22,356 bases of DNA, taken from contig WQZK01000009.1 of assembly GCA_009780765.1 (NCBI GenBank), positions 1 to 22,356 on the forward strand, in the 5' to 3' direction. Position 1 is the stretch's first letter; the number at the start of each line of letters is the position of its first letter. A model generated the notes under the pieces. That model had not been told where the DNA came from and searched no databases. It saw only the letters and a list, made by a program, of their open reading frames with translations. The stretch is from Defluviitaleaceae bacterium (lineage in GTDB: Bacteria; Bacillota; Clostridia; Lachnospirales; UBA5962). Shown here piece after piece: positions 6,993 to 14,671 of the stretch. A program made the position numbers and the translations under genes.

Positions 6993-8612
6993 CTAAAAAG
7001 TCCAATTTATTAGAATTGCTTGTTCTTTTGTGCAAGAATCTTTTACGTCTACACAAATTGTATCTATAAAGTCATTTATAATTTCATGAGTAAGTTTATC
7101 TATGTTTTGATATTTTTCCATACAGCTCTTAATATTGCTATGGGTTAATTGTTGATTTTCGAAAAGTACCAATTCTTCTTCTAATTGTTTTTTTCTTTTA
7201 ATTAGAGAATCCATTTCTCCTTCCAATAGTGCTTTAAAGTTTACAAAATCTCCATCGTTAATTAAGCCACTTAGCTTATCCTTGTAAGCTAATACAATGT
7301 TTTTTTGAGCAGTGTCAATTTTTGAAGAAAATTCTGCAATTTGTTTTTTCAAAACATTGTTAGTATTTTTATCCTCATTACTTAGGTGATTTGCAACTTC
7401 ACTTTTAAGCTCATAATGCCCAGCTTCATATAAGTAATTGTTTATTATGGAATTTATAGATTCTAATATAGTTTTTTCAATGTGATCTTGCCTTATAGAG
7501 CGAGGGCTACATTCTTTTCTTTTTGTTTTTGAAGCAAGCTTACAATTAAGATAATAAGTTAATTGGTTTCGAGATATGCCGCTTCTTTGCATAGTAGAGC
7601 CACAATTGGCACACTTTACTTTGCCAGCCAATATATGAGGCTTTGGCTCTGGATTGTTACTATATTTGCTTTTATAGCTTTTTCTTTTAGCTTTTAAAAG
7701 TTTTTGCACTTTATCAAAAGTAGTTTTTTCTATTATGGCTTCATGATTATTTTTAACTATAATCCACTGTTCTTTAGGGACTGTAATGACTTTTTTTGAT
7801 TTATAGCTAATTTTTCGCTCTCTAGCTTGTATTAAAGTGCCTGTATAAGTTTCGTTTGTAAGAATACGCTTTATTGTAGTTGGTGACCAAATACCATGGT
7901 TTTGGCTAAAACAAGCTGTGTTGGGTGCTTTGAAATTAAACCCTTTTGATTGTTTATACTCTGTAGGCGTTAGTATACCTCTTTGAGTTAGAGTAGTAGC
8001 TATTTTTTGATTTCCATAACCATTAAGGTACATGAAGAAAATTTTGCGAACAATACTTGCCGCCTCTTCGTCGATAATTAATTTATGTCTATCATTTGGG
8101 TCTTTTGCATATCCATAGCAAGCAAATGCCCCCAAAAATTGCCCATCTTGCATTTTCTTTTTAAAAACGGTGCGAATATTTTCAGATAAGTCTTCGCTAT
8201 ACCACTCGTTTATAAGCCCATGTATTTGTCTTGCTTTTTTATTTCCCTTAATATTAGTATCTACATTATCGGTAAGGCTTATAAAGCGTATGCCCCACTC
8301 AACAAAAAGTCCATGAATATATTTCTCTACTATCTCCATATCTCTTGTAAAACGTGATTGATGCTTACATAAAACTATATTAAACTTTTTTTCAGAAGCA
8401 TCATGTATCATTTGTTTAAAGGCTGGTCTGTCAGCAAAGCCTGATAAATCTTCATCTATATAGATGTTATAAATTAAATAATTGTTATCTAAAGCGTAGT
8501 CTATTAGTAAAGATTTTTGGTTTTGTATGCTTTCACTATTGTCGTATTCGTTAGATTTATCTAAATCTTCTTTAGACAATCTACAATAAATGGCTACAAT
8601 TTGATTTTTCAT
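6993..8612 (-). CDS. Large serine recombinase (TnpX/phiC31-integrase class)
   Basis: A 539-aa site-specific recombinase. The N-terminal resolvase domain (about 4-150) has the nucleophile Ser13 in YCRLSKED and the active-site segment CKHQSRFTRD at 82-91. A recombinase domain follows at about 160-270 (GYAKDPNDRHKLIIDEEAA, then IWSPTTIKRILTNETYTG). The zinc-ribbon region has Cys334, Cys337, Cys357 and Cys368, and a charged coiled coil spans about 415-490. This order is that of integrases that insert and excise phages and mobilizable elements. All parts look intact. The ATG at 8612 has no clear Shine-Dalgarno of its own but overlaps the stop of a 50-codon gene as ATGA, so translation is probably coupled. 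The 3' end lies about 40 bp from the broken protease gene. Confidence 0.92.
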   Translation of the reverse strand: MKNQIVAIYCRLSKEDLDKSNEYDNSESIQNQKSLLIDYALDNNYLIYNIYIDEDLSGFADRPAFKQMIHDASEKKFNIVLCKHQSRFTRDMEIVEKYIHGLFVEWGIRFISLTDNVDTNIKGNKKARQIHGLINEWYSEDLSENIRTVFKKKMQDGQFLGAFACYGYAKDPNDRHKLIIDEEAASIVRKIFFMYLNGYGNQKIATTLTQRGILTPTEYKQSKGFNFKAPNTACFSQNHGIWSPTTIKRILTNETYTGTLIQARERKISYKSKKVITVPKEQWIIVKNNHEAIIEKTTFDKVQKLLKAKRKSYKSKYSNNPEPKPHILAGKVKCANCGSTMQRSGISRNQLTYYLNCKLASKTKRKECSPRSIRQDHIEKTILESINSIINNYLYEAGHYELKSEVANHLSNEDKNTNNVLKKQIAEFSSKIDTAQKNIVLAYKDKLSGLINDGDFVNFKALLEGEMDSLIKRKKQLEEELVLFENQQLTHSNIKSCMEKYQNIDKLTHEIINDFIDTICVDVKDSCTKEQAILINWTF

Positions 8613-8761
8613 TGAAGTTTTTTATACCAGTGATTATAGTAAGCTGTATCTCCAACAATATCTCTAATTATATAACGCATAAGTATTTTTTTTACGCAGG
8701 CTTTTCTTTCATTTTTATCATACAAAAAATTATGTGTAGCAATGATTTTTGTATTTTTCAA
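8609..8761 (-). CDS. Small basic protein coupled to the serine recombinase
   Basis: A 50-codon gene starting with TTG at 8761. GGGAGG lies 7 nt upstream (8769-8774, minus strand). Its TGA stop overlaps the recombinase ATG as ATGA. The product starts LKNTKIIATHNFLYDKNERK (first residue Met if TTG initiates) and ends with YYNHWYKKLQ. It is rich in Lys, Arg and Tyr, has one Cys and no membrane segment. An in-frame ATG five codons upstream (8776) would have the GGGAGG inside the gene, so TTG is the better start. I do not recognise a family. Position and basic charge fit an accessory DNA-binding or recombination-directionality factor, or simply a leader that couples recombinase translation. Both are inference. 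Confidence 0.65.
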   Translation of the reverse strand: MKNTKIIATHNFLYDKNERKACVKKILMRYIIRDIVGDTAYYNHWYKKLQ

Positions 8762-8833
8762 GAGAATACCTCCCATGCTAAAATATTTATATATAATATT
8801 ATTTAAAAGATTGTCTTTATAACCTTATATAAT

Positions 8834-8856
8834 AAAAAGTCCCGATAATATCGGGA
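8834..8856 (-). terminator. Terminator of the Crp/Fnr gene
   Basis: A perfect 7-bp stem (TCCCGAT, 8840-8846; ATCGGGA, 8850-8856) with a 3-nt loop. On the minus strand it is followed by CTTTTTATT. It lies 22 bp past the regulator stop and upstream of the small-gene/recombinase unit, separating the two transcripts. The AT-rich stretch 8776-8833 must hold the recombinase promoter, but no single -35/-10 pair stands out. Confidence 0.8.
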
Positions 8857-8878
8857 TAAAATTTTTAAAAATATAAGA

Positions 8879-9532
8879 TTATATAATTTCAAATTTATTT
8901 CTATTAAATTTAATAAGCCCATCATCTCGCATTTTGCAAAGTTCGTTAGACATTGCACTGCGGTCTACACAAAGATAAAGAGCCATTTCTTCACGGTTAA
9001 AAGGGATTGTAAATTTTCTTGCTGTACCTCTTTGATAGTCAAAAAAACATAGCAGTTTTTCTCTAGTTGTTCGTTTTGAAAGAATTTCGATTTTTTGGTT
9101 AAGCATTAAATTTTTTTCAGCAAGCACTTTAAGCATATTTTTTACAAGCATTGCGTGAAAATGGCAAGCATTGCTGCATAAAGTAATTATTTTACTATAA
9201 TTTAAAAAAATTATTTCTGTATCTTCAAGTGCCTGTATAGTAACTGGGCTATGAAATATTTCGGCACAAGCAAAAACTTCGCCAAAAATTTCTGAAGTAC
9301 TAAGCGTAGTTAAGATGTTGATATTGCCGTTTATATCTTCCTTTATAATCTTGATTGAGCCAGATACAATTAACCCTACAAAATTTATAGAATTACCAGA
9401 TAGCAATACTATATCATCTTTTTTATATATGGCAGCTTTTGCGGATAAGCAATTTAGCATATTTTCAAAATCTGAAAAAGCAATCCCTTGAAATAGGGGA
9501 TTGTTTTTTGCTACATCAAAAAAATTTTTCAT
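8879..9532 (-). CDS. Crp/Fnr-family regulator, probable HcpR-like regulator of hcp
   Basis: A 217-aa regulator. Residues about 15-115 form a cyclic-nucleotide-binding-type beta barrel (GLIVSGSIKI, STSEIFGE), about 120-150 a dimerization helix, and about 178-210 a C-terminal winged helix (REEMALYLCVDRSAMSNELC). It lacks the N-terminal Cys cluster of O2-sensing FNR. It lies divergent to the 4Fe-4S protein and hcp, the usual place of HcpR-type NO-responsive regulators. I start it at 9532 because GGAGGA lies just upstream. The in-frame ATG at 9544 has that site inside the gene and no site before it. A palindrome at 9545-9560, between promoter and start, suggests autoregulation. The ligand is not predictable from sequence alone. 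Confidence 0.85.
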   Translation of the reverse strand: MKNFFDVAKNNPLFQGIAFSDFENMLNCLSAKAAIYKKDDIVLLSGNSINFVGLIVSGSIKIIKEDINGNINILTTLSTSEIFGEVFACAEIFHSPVTIQALEDTEIIFLNYSKIITLCSNACHFHAMLVKNMLKVLAEKNLMLNQKIEILSKRTTREKLLCFFDYQRGTARKFTIPFNREEMALYLCVDRSAMSNELCKMRDDGLIKFNRNKFEII

Positions 9533-9544
9533 AAAATCCTCCAT

Positions 9545-9560
9545 TGTTGTATTTGCAACA
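9545..9560. promoter_or_regulatory. Candidate Crp/Fnr-type operator (TGTTG-N6-CAACA)
   Basis: Perfect 5-bp arms TGTTG (9545-9549) and CAACA (9556-9560) around 6 bp, centred at 9552.5. With a hcp-operon start near 9594 (7 nt after TATAAT at 9582-9587) the centre is at about -41.5, the class II activator position. On the other strand it lies at about +19 to +34 of the regulator's own transcript, where binding would repress. Confidence 0.55.
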
Positions 9561-9581
9561 GACTAGTTTTATTTATAATAG

Positions 9582-9594
9582 TATAATCATAATA
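9582..9594 (+). promoter_or_regulatory. -10 element and inferred start of the ferredoxin-hcp operon
   Basis: A perfect TATAAT at 9582-9587 with no recognisable -35 at the correct distance, as expected for an activator-dependent promoter. A second TATAAT at 9574-9579 is a possible alternative. Confidence 0.5.
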
Positions 9595-9614
9595 TATTAA
9601 ATTTAATAAGTCAA
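9586..9614 (-). promoter_or_regulatory. Promoter of the Crp/Fnr gene
   Basis: On the minus strand TTGACT (9609-9614) and TATGAT (9586-9591) are 17 bp apart, predicting a start near 9579. The -10 overlaps the hcp-operon -10 on the other strand, so the two promoters probably exclude each other. Confidence 0.65.
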
Positions 9615-9634
9615 GATAAAAGGATGGATAAATA

Positions 9635-10285
9635 ATGGTTAGAAAAATTATAAGTATTGATGAAAGTAAATGTATTGGTTGCGGTTTATGTGTTACAGCC
9701 TGTAAAGAAAGTGCTATTGGCCTAGTTGATGGAAAAGCACGGCTATTGCGTGAAGATTATTGTGATGGACTTGGAAACTGTTTACCTGTTTGCCCAACAG
9801 AGGCGATTAGCTTTGAGAATGTGGACTCATTAGCTTGTGGATGTCCTAGCACACATTCAAAACAAATTGATAGGGAAGTTTCTTTGGAAGATGAACAGAT
9901 AAAATCACAATTAATCAAAACTCACCTTAATCAATGGCCAGTACAGATAAAGCTTGTGCCATCTAATGCACCTTACTTTAACAACTCCAATTTACTTATT
10001 GCAGCTGATTGTGCTGCCTATGCTTACGGTAATTTTCATGAAGAATACATGAAAAACAAGATAACTATAATTGGGTGCCCGAAATTAGATGAAGGAGAGT
10101 ATTCTGAAAAATTGACTGCTATATTAAGTCAGAACGATATAAAATCTGTAACTGTTGCAAGGATGGAAGTTCCATGCTGTAGTGGGATTGAAAATGCAGC
10201 AAAAACCGCTCTTAAGAACTGTGAAAAAATGATACCATGGCAAATTGTAACTATATCAACAGATGGAAGAATTTTAGAGAATTAG
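9635..10285 (+). CDS. 4Fe-4S binding protein, probable electron donor for Hcp
   Basis: A 216-aa iron-sulfur protein. The N-terminal bacterial ferredoxin domain has Cys13, 16, 19 and 23 (CIGCGLCVTAC) and a second set Cys43, Cys49 and Cys53 with more cysteines at 68 and 70 (CGCP). The second motif is spaced more widely than the usual CxxCxxC, so the second cluster may be atypical. The C-terminal part (about 95-210) carries further cysteines at 126, 148 and 181-182 (VPCCSG) that may bind another centre. It lies 14 nt before hcp in the same operon. In many anaerobes a ferredoxin-like gene takes the place of the E. coli Hcp reductase Hcr, so electron delivery to Hcp is the likely role. The start has AAAGGATGG upstream. 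Confidence 0.85.
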   Translation: MVRKIISIDESKCIGCGLCVTACKESAIGLVDGKARLLREDYCDGLGNCLPVCPTEAISFENVDSLACGCPSTHSKQIDREVSLEDEQIKSQLIKTHLNQWPVQIKLVPSNAPYFNNSNLLIAADCAAYAYGNFHEEYMKNKITIIGCPKLDEGEYSEKLTAILSQNDIKSVTVARMEVPCCSGIENAAKTALKNCEKMIPWQIVTISTDGRILEN

Positions 10286-10299
10286 AGGAGAGGTTTATT

Positions 10300-11886
10300 A
10301 TGTCGATGTTTTGTTTTCAATGTGAACAAACTGCTAAAGGATTAGGTTGTACAATAGGTGGTGTATGTGGCAAAAAAGCCGATACATCTAACCTACAAGA
10401 TAAGTTAACGGGAGAGCTTATTGGCCTTGCCAGAGCTACTGAAGGTAACACCACACCAACATACAGCACTTATAAAGCTATAATTGACGGATTATTTACA
10501 ACCGTAACTAATGTAAATTTTAATGATGAAACTATATTGCAACAAATTGAAATAGCTAAAATGGAAAAAGAGAAGCTTGTTCCTAGATGTAGTGAGTGTG
10601 CGTCTACTTGCTCAAGAAATGATGCCTATAGCATACAGCAACTTTGGGAAGATAATGAGGATATACGTTCATTAAAGTCACTTATACTATTTGGATTACG
10701 AGGAATGGCAGCATATGCTCATCATGCTTATGTACTTGGGAAAATGGATGATGTTATTAATAGTTTTTTCTGCAAGGGATTAATTGCAATAGGCGAAAGT
10801 AAGTCTGTTGATAAATTATTTGCACTTGCCATGGAGCTTGGTAGCATAAATTTAATGTGTATGGAGCTATTAGACAAAGCAAATACAGGTACATATGGAA
10901 ACCCTGTACCTACAAAAGTAAGCTGTAATATTGAGCCAGGACCATTTATAATTATATCAGGGCATGATTTGTATGACCTTAAATTATTATTAGAGAAAAC
11001 AGAAGGCAGAGGTATAAATATATATACTCATAGTGAAATGCTTCCAGCTCATGGGTACCCTGAACTGAAAAAATATCCTCACTTAAAAGGCAATTTTGGC
11101 ACAGCATGGCAAAACCAGCAGACTGAATTTGATAATGTTAAAGCTCCTGTTTTATTTACAACAAATTGCATTATGCCTGTTAAATCAAGTTATGCCGATA
11201 GAGTGTTTACAACATCGGTAGTATCATACCCAGAAATAGTTCATATAGGTGATGATAAAGACTTTACGCCAATTATTAACAAGGCACTAGAACTTGGAGG
11301 ATACAAAGAAACCCGTAAAATGACAGGAATTAATGGTGGGGATACGCTAACTACAGGCTTTGCACATGGTACAGTATTATCGATAGCTGATAAAGTGATT
11401 GAGGCTGTTAAAGCTGGAGCAATCAAACATTTTTTCCTTGTTGGAGGGTGTGATGGTTCAAAGTCTGGTAGAAATTATTATACCGAGTTTGTTAAGCAAT
11501 CACCCAAAGATTCTATTATTCTAACACTTGCTTGTGGAAAATTTCGTTTTAACGACCTTGATATAGGTGAGATTGGCGGATTGCCACGCATTATGGATAT
11601 TGGGCAATGTAATGACGTATATGGTGCGATCAAGGTAGCAATAGCCTTATCCGAAGCATTTGGTTGTGATATAAATGAGTTGCCACTGACTTTGGTTCTT
11701 TCTTGGTATGAGCAAAAAGCTGTTTGCATTTTGTTAACGTTGCTATCATTAGGTATTAAGAATATTTATATCGGCCCTAGTTTACCTGCATTTATTTCAC
11801 CTAATATATTAAATGTGCTTGTAGATAAATTTAATTTAACACCTATATCTACACCAGAAGCTGATTTAAAGAAAATACTTTCTTAG
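10300..11886 (+). CDS. hcp: Hybrid cluster protein (Hcp; NO reductase/hydroxylamine reductase)
   Basis: A 528-aa hybrid cluster protein. It reduces NO to N2O at high affinity and hydroxylamine to ammonia in vitro, and protects the cytoplasm from nitrosative stress. N-terminal Cys5, Cys8, Cys17 and Cys23 (C-x2-C-x8-C-x5-C) fit the [4Fe-4S] type of anaerobes. Hybrid-cluster motifs are present: AAYAHHAYVLG, ISGHDLYDL, THSEMLPAHGYP, TTNCIMP (persulfide Cys region), VGGCDGSKSGRNYY and LACGKFRFNDLDIGEIGGLPR. I start at 10300 with GAGGAGAGG upstream; the longer reading from 10237 lies inside the ferredoxin gene and adds 21 non-family residues. It is the last gene of the operon and is closed by a long hairpin. 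Confidence 0.96.
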   Translation: MSMFCFQCEQTAKGLGCTIGGVCGKKADTSNLQDKLTGELIGLARATEGNTTPTYSTYKAIIDGLFTTVTNVNFNDETILQQIEIAKMEKEKLVPRCSECASTCSRNDAYSIQQLWEDNEDIRSLKSLILFGLRGMAAYAHHAYVLGKMDDVINSFFCKGLIAIGESKSVDKLFALAMELGSINLMCMELLDKANTGTYGNPVPTKVSCNIEPGPFIIISGHDLYDLKLLLEKTEGRGINIYTHSEMLPAHGYPELKKYPHLKGNFGTAWQNQQTEFDNVKAPVLFTTNCIMPVKSSYADRVFTTSVVSYPEIVHIGDDKDFTPIINKALELGGYKETRKMTGINGGDTLTTGFAHGTVLSIADKVIEAVKAGAIKHFFLVGGCDGSKSGRNYYTEFVKQSPKDSIILTLACGKFRFNDLDIGEIGGLPRIMDIGQCNDVYGAIKVAIALSEAFGCDINELPLTLVLSWYEQKAVCILLTLLSLGIKNIYIGPSLPAFISPNILNVLVDKFNLTPISTPEADLKKILS

Positions 11887-11897
11887 ATTGATGAATA

Positions 11898-11939
11898 AAT
11901 AGACGATAGCCTATAAAATAATTATGGTTATCGTCTATT
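11898..11939. terminator. Bidirectional terminator between hcp and the katG operon
   Basis: A 14-bp stem (11898-11911 with 11926-11939, one G-U pair on one strand) and a 14-nt loop, between the convergent ends of hcp (11886) and the DUF454 gene (11955). The T tails are weak on both sides, so it may act mainly as an insulating or mRNA-stabilising hairpin. Confidence 0.65.
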
Positions 11940-11954
11940 ATGTCATTACAATAG

Positions 11955-12326
11955 TTAAATTAATTTTGTTTTAATTAATGCTATGTGTATAGAAACACAC
12001 AACCCAACTATAGGTAGCACAATAAAAGCCCATGTAGTTCTTAGCATTAACATAGATATAGTTAGCGACGTTAACACAACAATAATGCTAACTATTTTAA
12101 GTCTTTTAGCAACGCCTTGTTTAGTTTTGTAATGCTCAATATAGGGGCCAAAAAATTTTGTTGACTTTAGCCATTTATAAGCTTTTTCGTTGCTCCTAGA
12201 AAAGCATATGGCTGCAAGTATAACAAAAGGCGTTGTTGGCAAGCCAGGCATAAATATACCTATTGCACCTAACCCTAAGCATATAAATCCTAGTAAATTT
12301 AATAATAATTTCTTTATTTTTGCCAT
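11955..12326 (-). CDS. DUF454 (YbaN-like) inner-membrane protein
   Basis: A 123-aa membrane protein. The family signature is clear: a hydrophobic N-terminal segment (about 9-27) runs into MPGLPTTPFVILAAICFSRS (26-45), then a polar stretch with KWLKSTKFFGPYI, and two further hydrophobic segments at about 77-95 and 99-117. The molecular function of DUF454 is unknown. The ATG lies 4 nt after the katG stop with only a weak ribosome binding site, so translation is probably coupled to katG. Membership of a peroxide-stress operon is the only clue to its role. Confidence 0.88.
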   Translation of the reverse strand: MAKIKKLLLNLLGFICLGLGAIGIFMPGLPTTPFVILAAICFSRSNEKAYKWLKSTKFFGPYIEHYKTKQGVAKRLKIVSIIVVLTSLTISMLMLRTTWAFIVLPIVGLCVSIHIALIKTKLI

Positions 12327-12330
12327 TTTT

Positions 12331-14520
12331 CTATCTCAATAAGTCAAATCTGTCGGCATTCATAACTTTGTTCCATGCCATAACAAAGTCTTTTAAGAAT
12401 TTATCCCGTGAGTCATCGCTTGCATATACTTCTGCAATAGCTCTTAATTGAGAGTTTGAGCCAAAAATTAAATCTACTCTAGTTGCTGTCCATTTTTGTT
12501 TGCCAGTATTTCTATCAACTCCGATAAATAGGTTTTTATCATTAGTTGGCTTCCATTCGGTATTCATATCTAAAAGGTTTACAAAAAAATCATTAGTTAG
12601 TGTTTCAGGTGAATTAGTAAGCACACCGTGAGGCGACTTTTCATAATTATTACCTAAAACTCTTAGCCCACCAAGCAAAACTGTCATTTCTGGTGCTGTT
12701 AATGTTAACAATTGTGCTCTGTCAATTAGTAGTTCTTCGGGTAGCGTTGAAAATGCCCGTTTTTGATAGTTTCTAAATCCGTCATAAACAGGCTCCAATA
12801 CTTTAAATGACTCTACGTCTGTTTGTTCTTGCGAAGTATCCATTCTTCCTAGTGTAAATGGAACGCTAATTTTAATACCCGCATTTTTTGCCGCAATTTC
12901 GATACCAACATTGCCACCTAAAATAATTAAATCGGCAATAGATACACATTTTGCATATGTGTTAAATTCACGCCTAATTTGTTCGTATATATCGAGTACA
13001 ATTTTCAACTTTGCAGGCTGATTTATTTCCCAAGAAATTTGTGGCTCGAGTCTAATACGAGCACCATTTGCTCCGCCTCGCATGTCAGACCCTCTAAAAG
13101 AAGCTGCACTTGCCCAAGCAGTGCTAACTAATTGTGATACACTTAAACCAGATTCTATAATTTTGTATTTTAATTTTTCAATATCCCAGTTATTTATTGT
13201 ATCCATTTCACATTTTGGAATAGGGTCTTGCCACAAGAACTCTTCATTTGGCACTTCATTACCAAAATATAGAGATGTTGGACCCATATCTCTATGAGTG
13301 AGCTTGAACCATGCTTTGGCAAAATCATCTGTAAATTTTTCTGGGTTTGCAAGGTAGTTTCTTGCGATTTTTTCGTAAATTGGGTCAAATTTAAGGGATA
13401 AATCGGCTGTTGTCATCATAGGTCGGTGTTTTTTGTTAGGGTCGTGAGCATCTACAACCAAATCTTCTTCATCAACATCTTTTGCAAGCCAAATGTGTGC
13501 TCCTGCTGGGCTTTTTGTTAATTCCCATTCATACTTAAGTAAAACTTTTAAGTAACCCATATCCCATTTTGTTGGATTTGGTTTCCAAGCACCCTCAAGT
13601 CCACTACTAATCGTATCCGAAGCATTTCCTGTGCCAAAGCTATTCTTCCAGCCCAAACCTTGCTCTTCAATAGGTGCAGCTTCTGGCTCTCTACCAACAT
13701 AAGTTGCAGGTGCTGCTCCATGCGTTTTTCCAAATGTATGGCCTCCAGCAATTAAAACGACTGTTTCTTCATCATTCATTGCCATTCGCTTAAATGTTTC
13801 GCGAACATCTTTTGCCGATTCTAGTGGGATTGGTTGCCCGTTAGGACCTTCTGGATTAACATAAATAAGGCCCATTTGTACAGCTGCTAATGGGCTATCT
13901 AGCTGCCTATCACCTTTATATCTTTCATCATCACCTAGCCATGTTCTTTCTGAACCCCAGAAAATATCATTTTGAGGCTCCCAAACATCCACACGTCCTC
14001 CAGCAAATCCTATTACTTTGCCGCCCATGGATTCTATGGCACAATTTCCAGCAAACACCATAAGGTCAGCCCATGATATTTTTTTGCCGTATTTTTTCTT
14101 AATTGGCCATAGCAGCCTTCTAGCTTTATCTAAATTTATGTTATCAGGCCAGCTATTAAGTGGAGGAAATCTCTGTGTTCCGTCCCTTGCACCGCCTCTG
14201 CCGTCCATAGTGCGATATGTACCTGCACTATGCCAAGCCATTCTGATAAAAAAAGGTCCATAGTGCCCATAGTCTGCTGGCCACCAATCTTGTGAGTCGT
14301 TCATTAAAGCAAATATATCGTTTTTCAAAGCCTGAAGGTTTAGCGTTTTAAATTCTTTAATATAATTGAAATTACTTCCCATTGGGTTGCTCAAATTTGA
14401 ATTTTGGTGCAGTATGCTTAAATCAAGCTTATTAGGCCACCAATCTCTATTGCTTGTACCTCTTGCAAAATCAGGTCTTCCTGTGTTTCCTGTTACAGGG
14501 CATTTTGAGCCATTGTTCAT
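12331..14520 (-). CDS. katG: Catalase-peroxidase KatG
   Basis: A 729-aa bifunctional heme catalase-peroxidase that removes H2O2. It has the KatG two-domain layout: an active N-terminal peroxidase domain and a degenerate C-terminal copy. The distal site is RMAWHSAGTYR (Arg93, Trp96, His97 in this numbering), and the proximal His261 is in GGHTFGKTHGA. The Met-Tyr-Trp adduct residues are present: Trp96, Tyr220 (GLIYVNPEGPNG) and Met246 (FKRMAMNDE). I start at 14520 because AAAGGAGG lies 8 nt upstream; an in-frame ATG at 14547 has no site before it. Length is usual. KatG is uncommon in strict anaerobes, so past horizontal transfer is possible. Cotranscribed with DUF454. No convincing PerR box was found upstream. 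Confidence 0.97.
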   Translation of the reverse strand: MNNGSKCPVTGNTGRPDFARGTSNRDWWPNKLDLSILHQNSNLSNPMGSNFNYIKEFKTLNLQALKNDIFALMNDSQDWWPADYGHYGPFFIRMAWHSAGTYRTMDGRGGARDGTQRFPPLNSWPDNINLDKARRLLWPIKKKYGKKISWADLMVFAGNCAIESMGGKVIGFAGGRVDVWEPQNDIFWGSERTWLGDDERYKGDRQLDSPLAAVQMGLIYVNPEGPNGQPIPLESAKDVRETFKRMAMNDEETVVLIAGGHTFGKTHGAAPATYVGREPEAAPIEEQGLGWKNSFGTGNASDTISSGLEGAWKPNPTKWDMGYLKVLLKYEWELTKSPAGAHIWLAKDVDEEDLVVDAHDPNKKHRPMMTTADLSLKFDPIYEKIARNYLANPEKFTDDFAKAWFKLTHRDMGPTSLYFGNEVPNEEFLWQDPIPKCEMDTINNWDIEKLKYKIIESGLSVSQLVSTAWASAASFRGSDMRGGANGARIRLEPQISWEINQPAKLKIVLDIYEQIRREFNTYAKCVSIADLIILGGNVGIEIAAKNAGIKISVPFTLGRMDTSQEQTDVESFKVLEPVYDGFRNYQKRAFSTLPEELLIDRAQLLTLTAPEMTVLLGGLRVLGNNYEKSPHGVLTNSPETLTNDFFVNLLDMNTEWKPTNDKNLFIGVDRNTGKQKWTATRVDLIFGSNSQLRAIAEVYASDDSRDKFLKDFVMAWNKVMNADRFDLLR

Positions 14521-14609
14521 TTCATCATCCTCCTTTAGTCCTTTCATTTATATGAAAATGTCCATATTGTTAGTACCTTGTATATAATAAAAAAACAACG
14601 TCTACTCTA

Positions 14610-14638
14610 TTGTCAAGTACAAAGTTTCGTGCTATAAT
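14610..14638 (+). promoter_or_regulatory. Promoter of the ABC-ABC-GNAT-HDAC operon
   Basis: TTGTCA (14610-14615) and a perfect TATAAT (14633-14638) are 17 bp apart, 33 bp before the first start codon, which has AAGGAGGCAAC upstream. The -35 overlaps TTGACA on the opposite strand (14611-14616) that could serve divergent katG, though a matching -10 for katG is not clear. Confidence 0.75.
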
Positions 14639-14671
14639 AACAGTATTAACCATAAGGAGGCAACAAAACAC

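Noticed and set aside
6958..8792. Direct repeat ATATTTATAT on both sides of the recombinase unit (6958-6967 and 8783-8792) as att cores
   Set aside because: A 10-bp all-A/T match is expected by chance in this AT-rich DNA, and large serine recombinases usually need only a 2-bp identical core.
8612..8806. 64-codon plus-strand ORF
   Set aside because: Antisense to the small recombinase-coupled gene, which has the better ribosome binding site and coupling; this one has no site.
10237..10299. Longer Hcp start inside the ferredoxin gene
   Set aside because: It adds 21 residues unlike the family, and a clear ribosome binding site precedes the ATG at 10300.
14521..14610. PerR box upstream of katG
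   Set aside because: The best stretch matches one half-site (TTATTAT) but not the second half of TTATAAT-N-ATTATAA.
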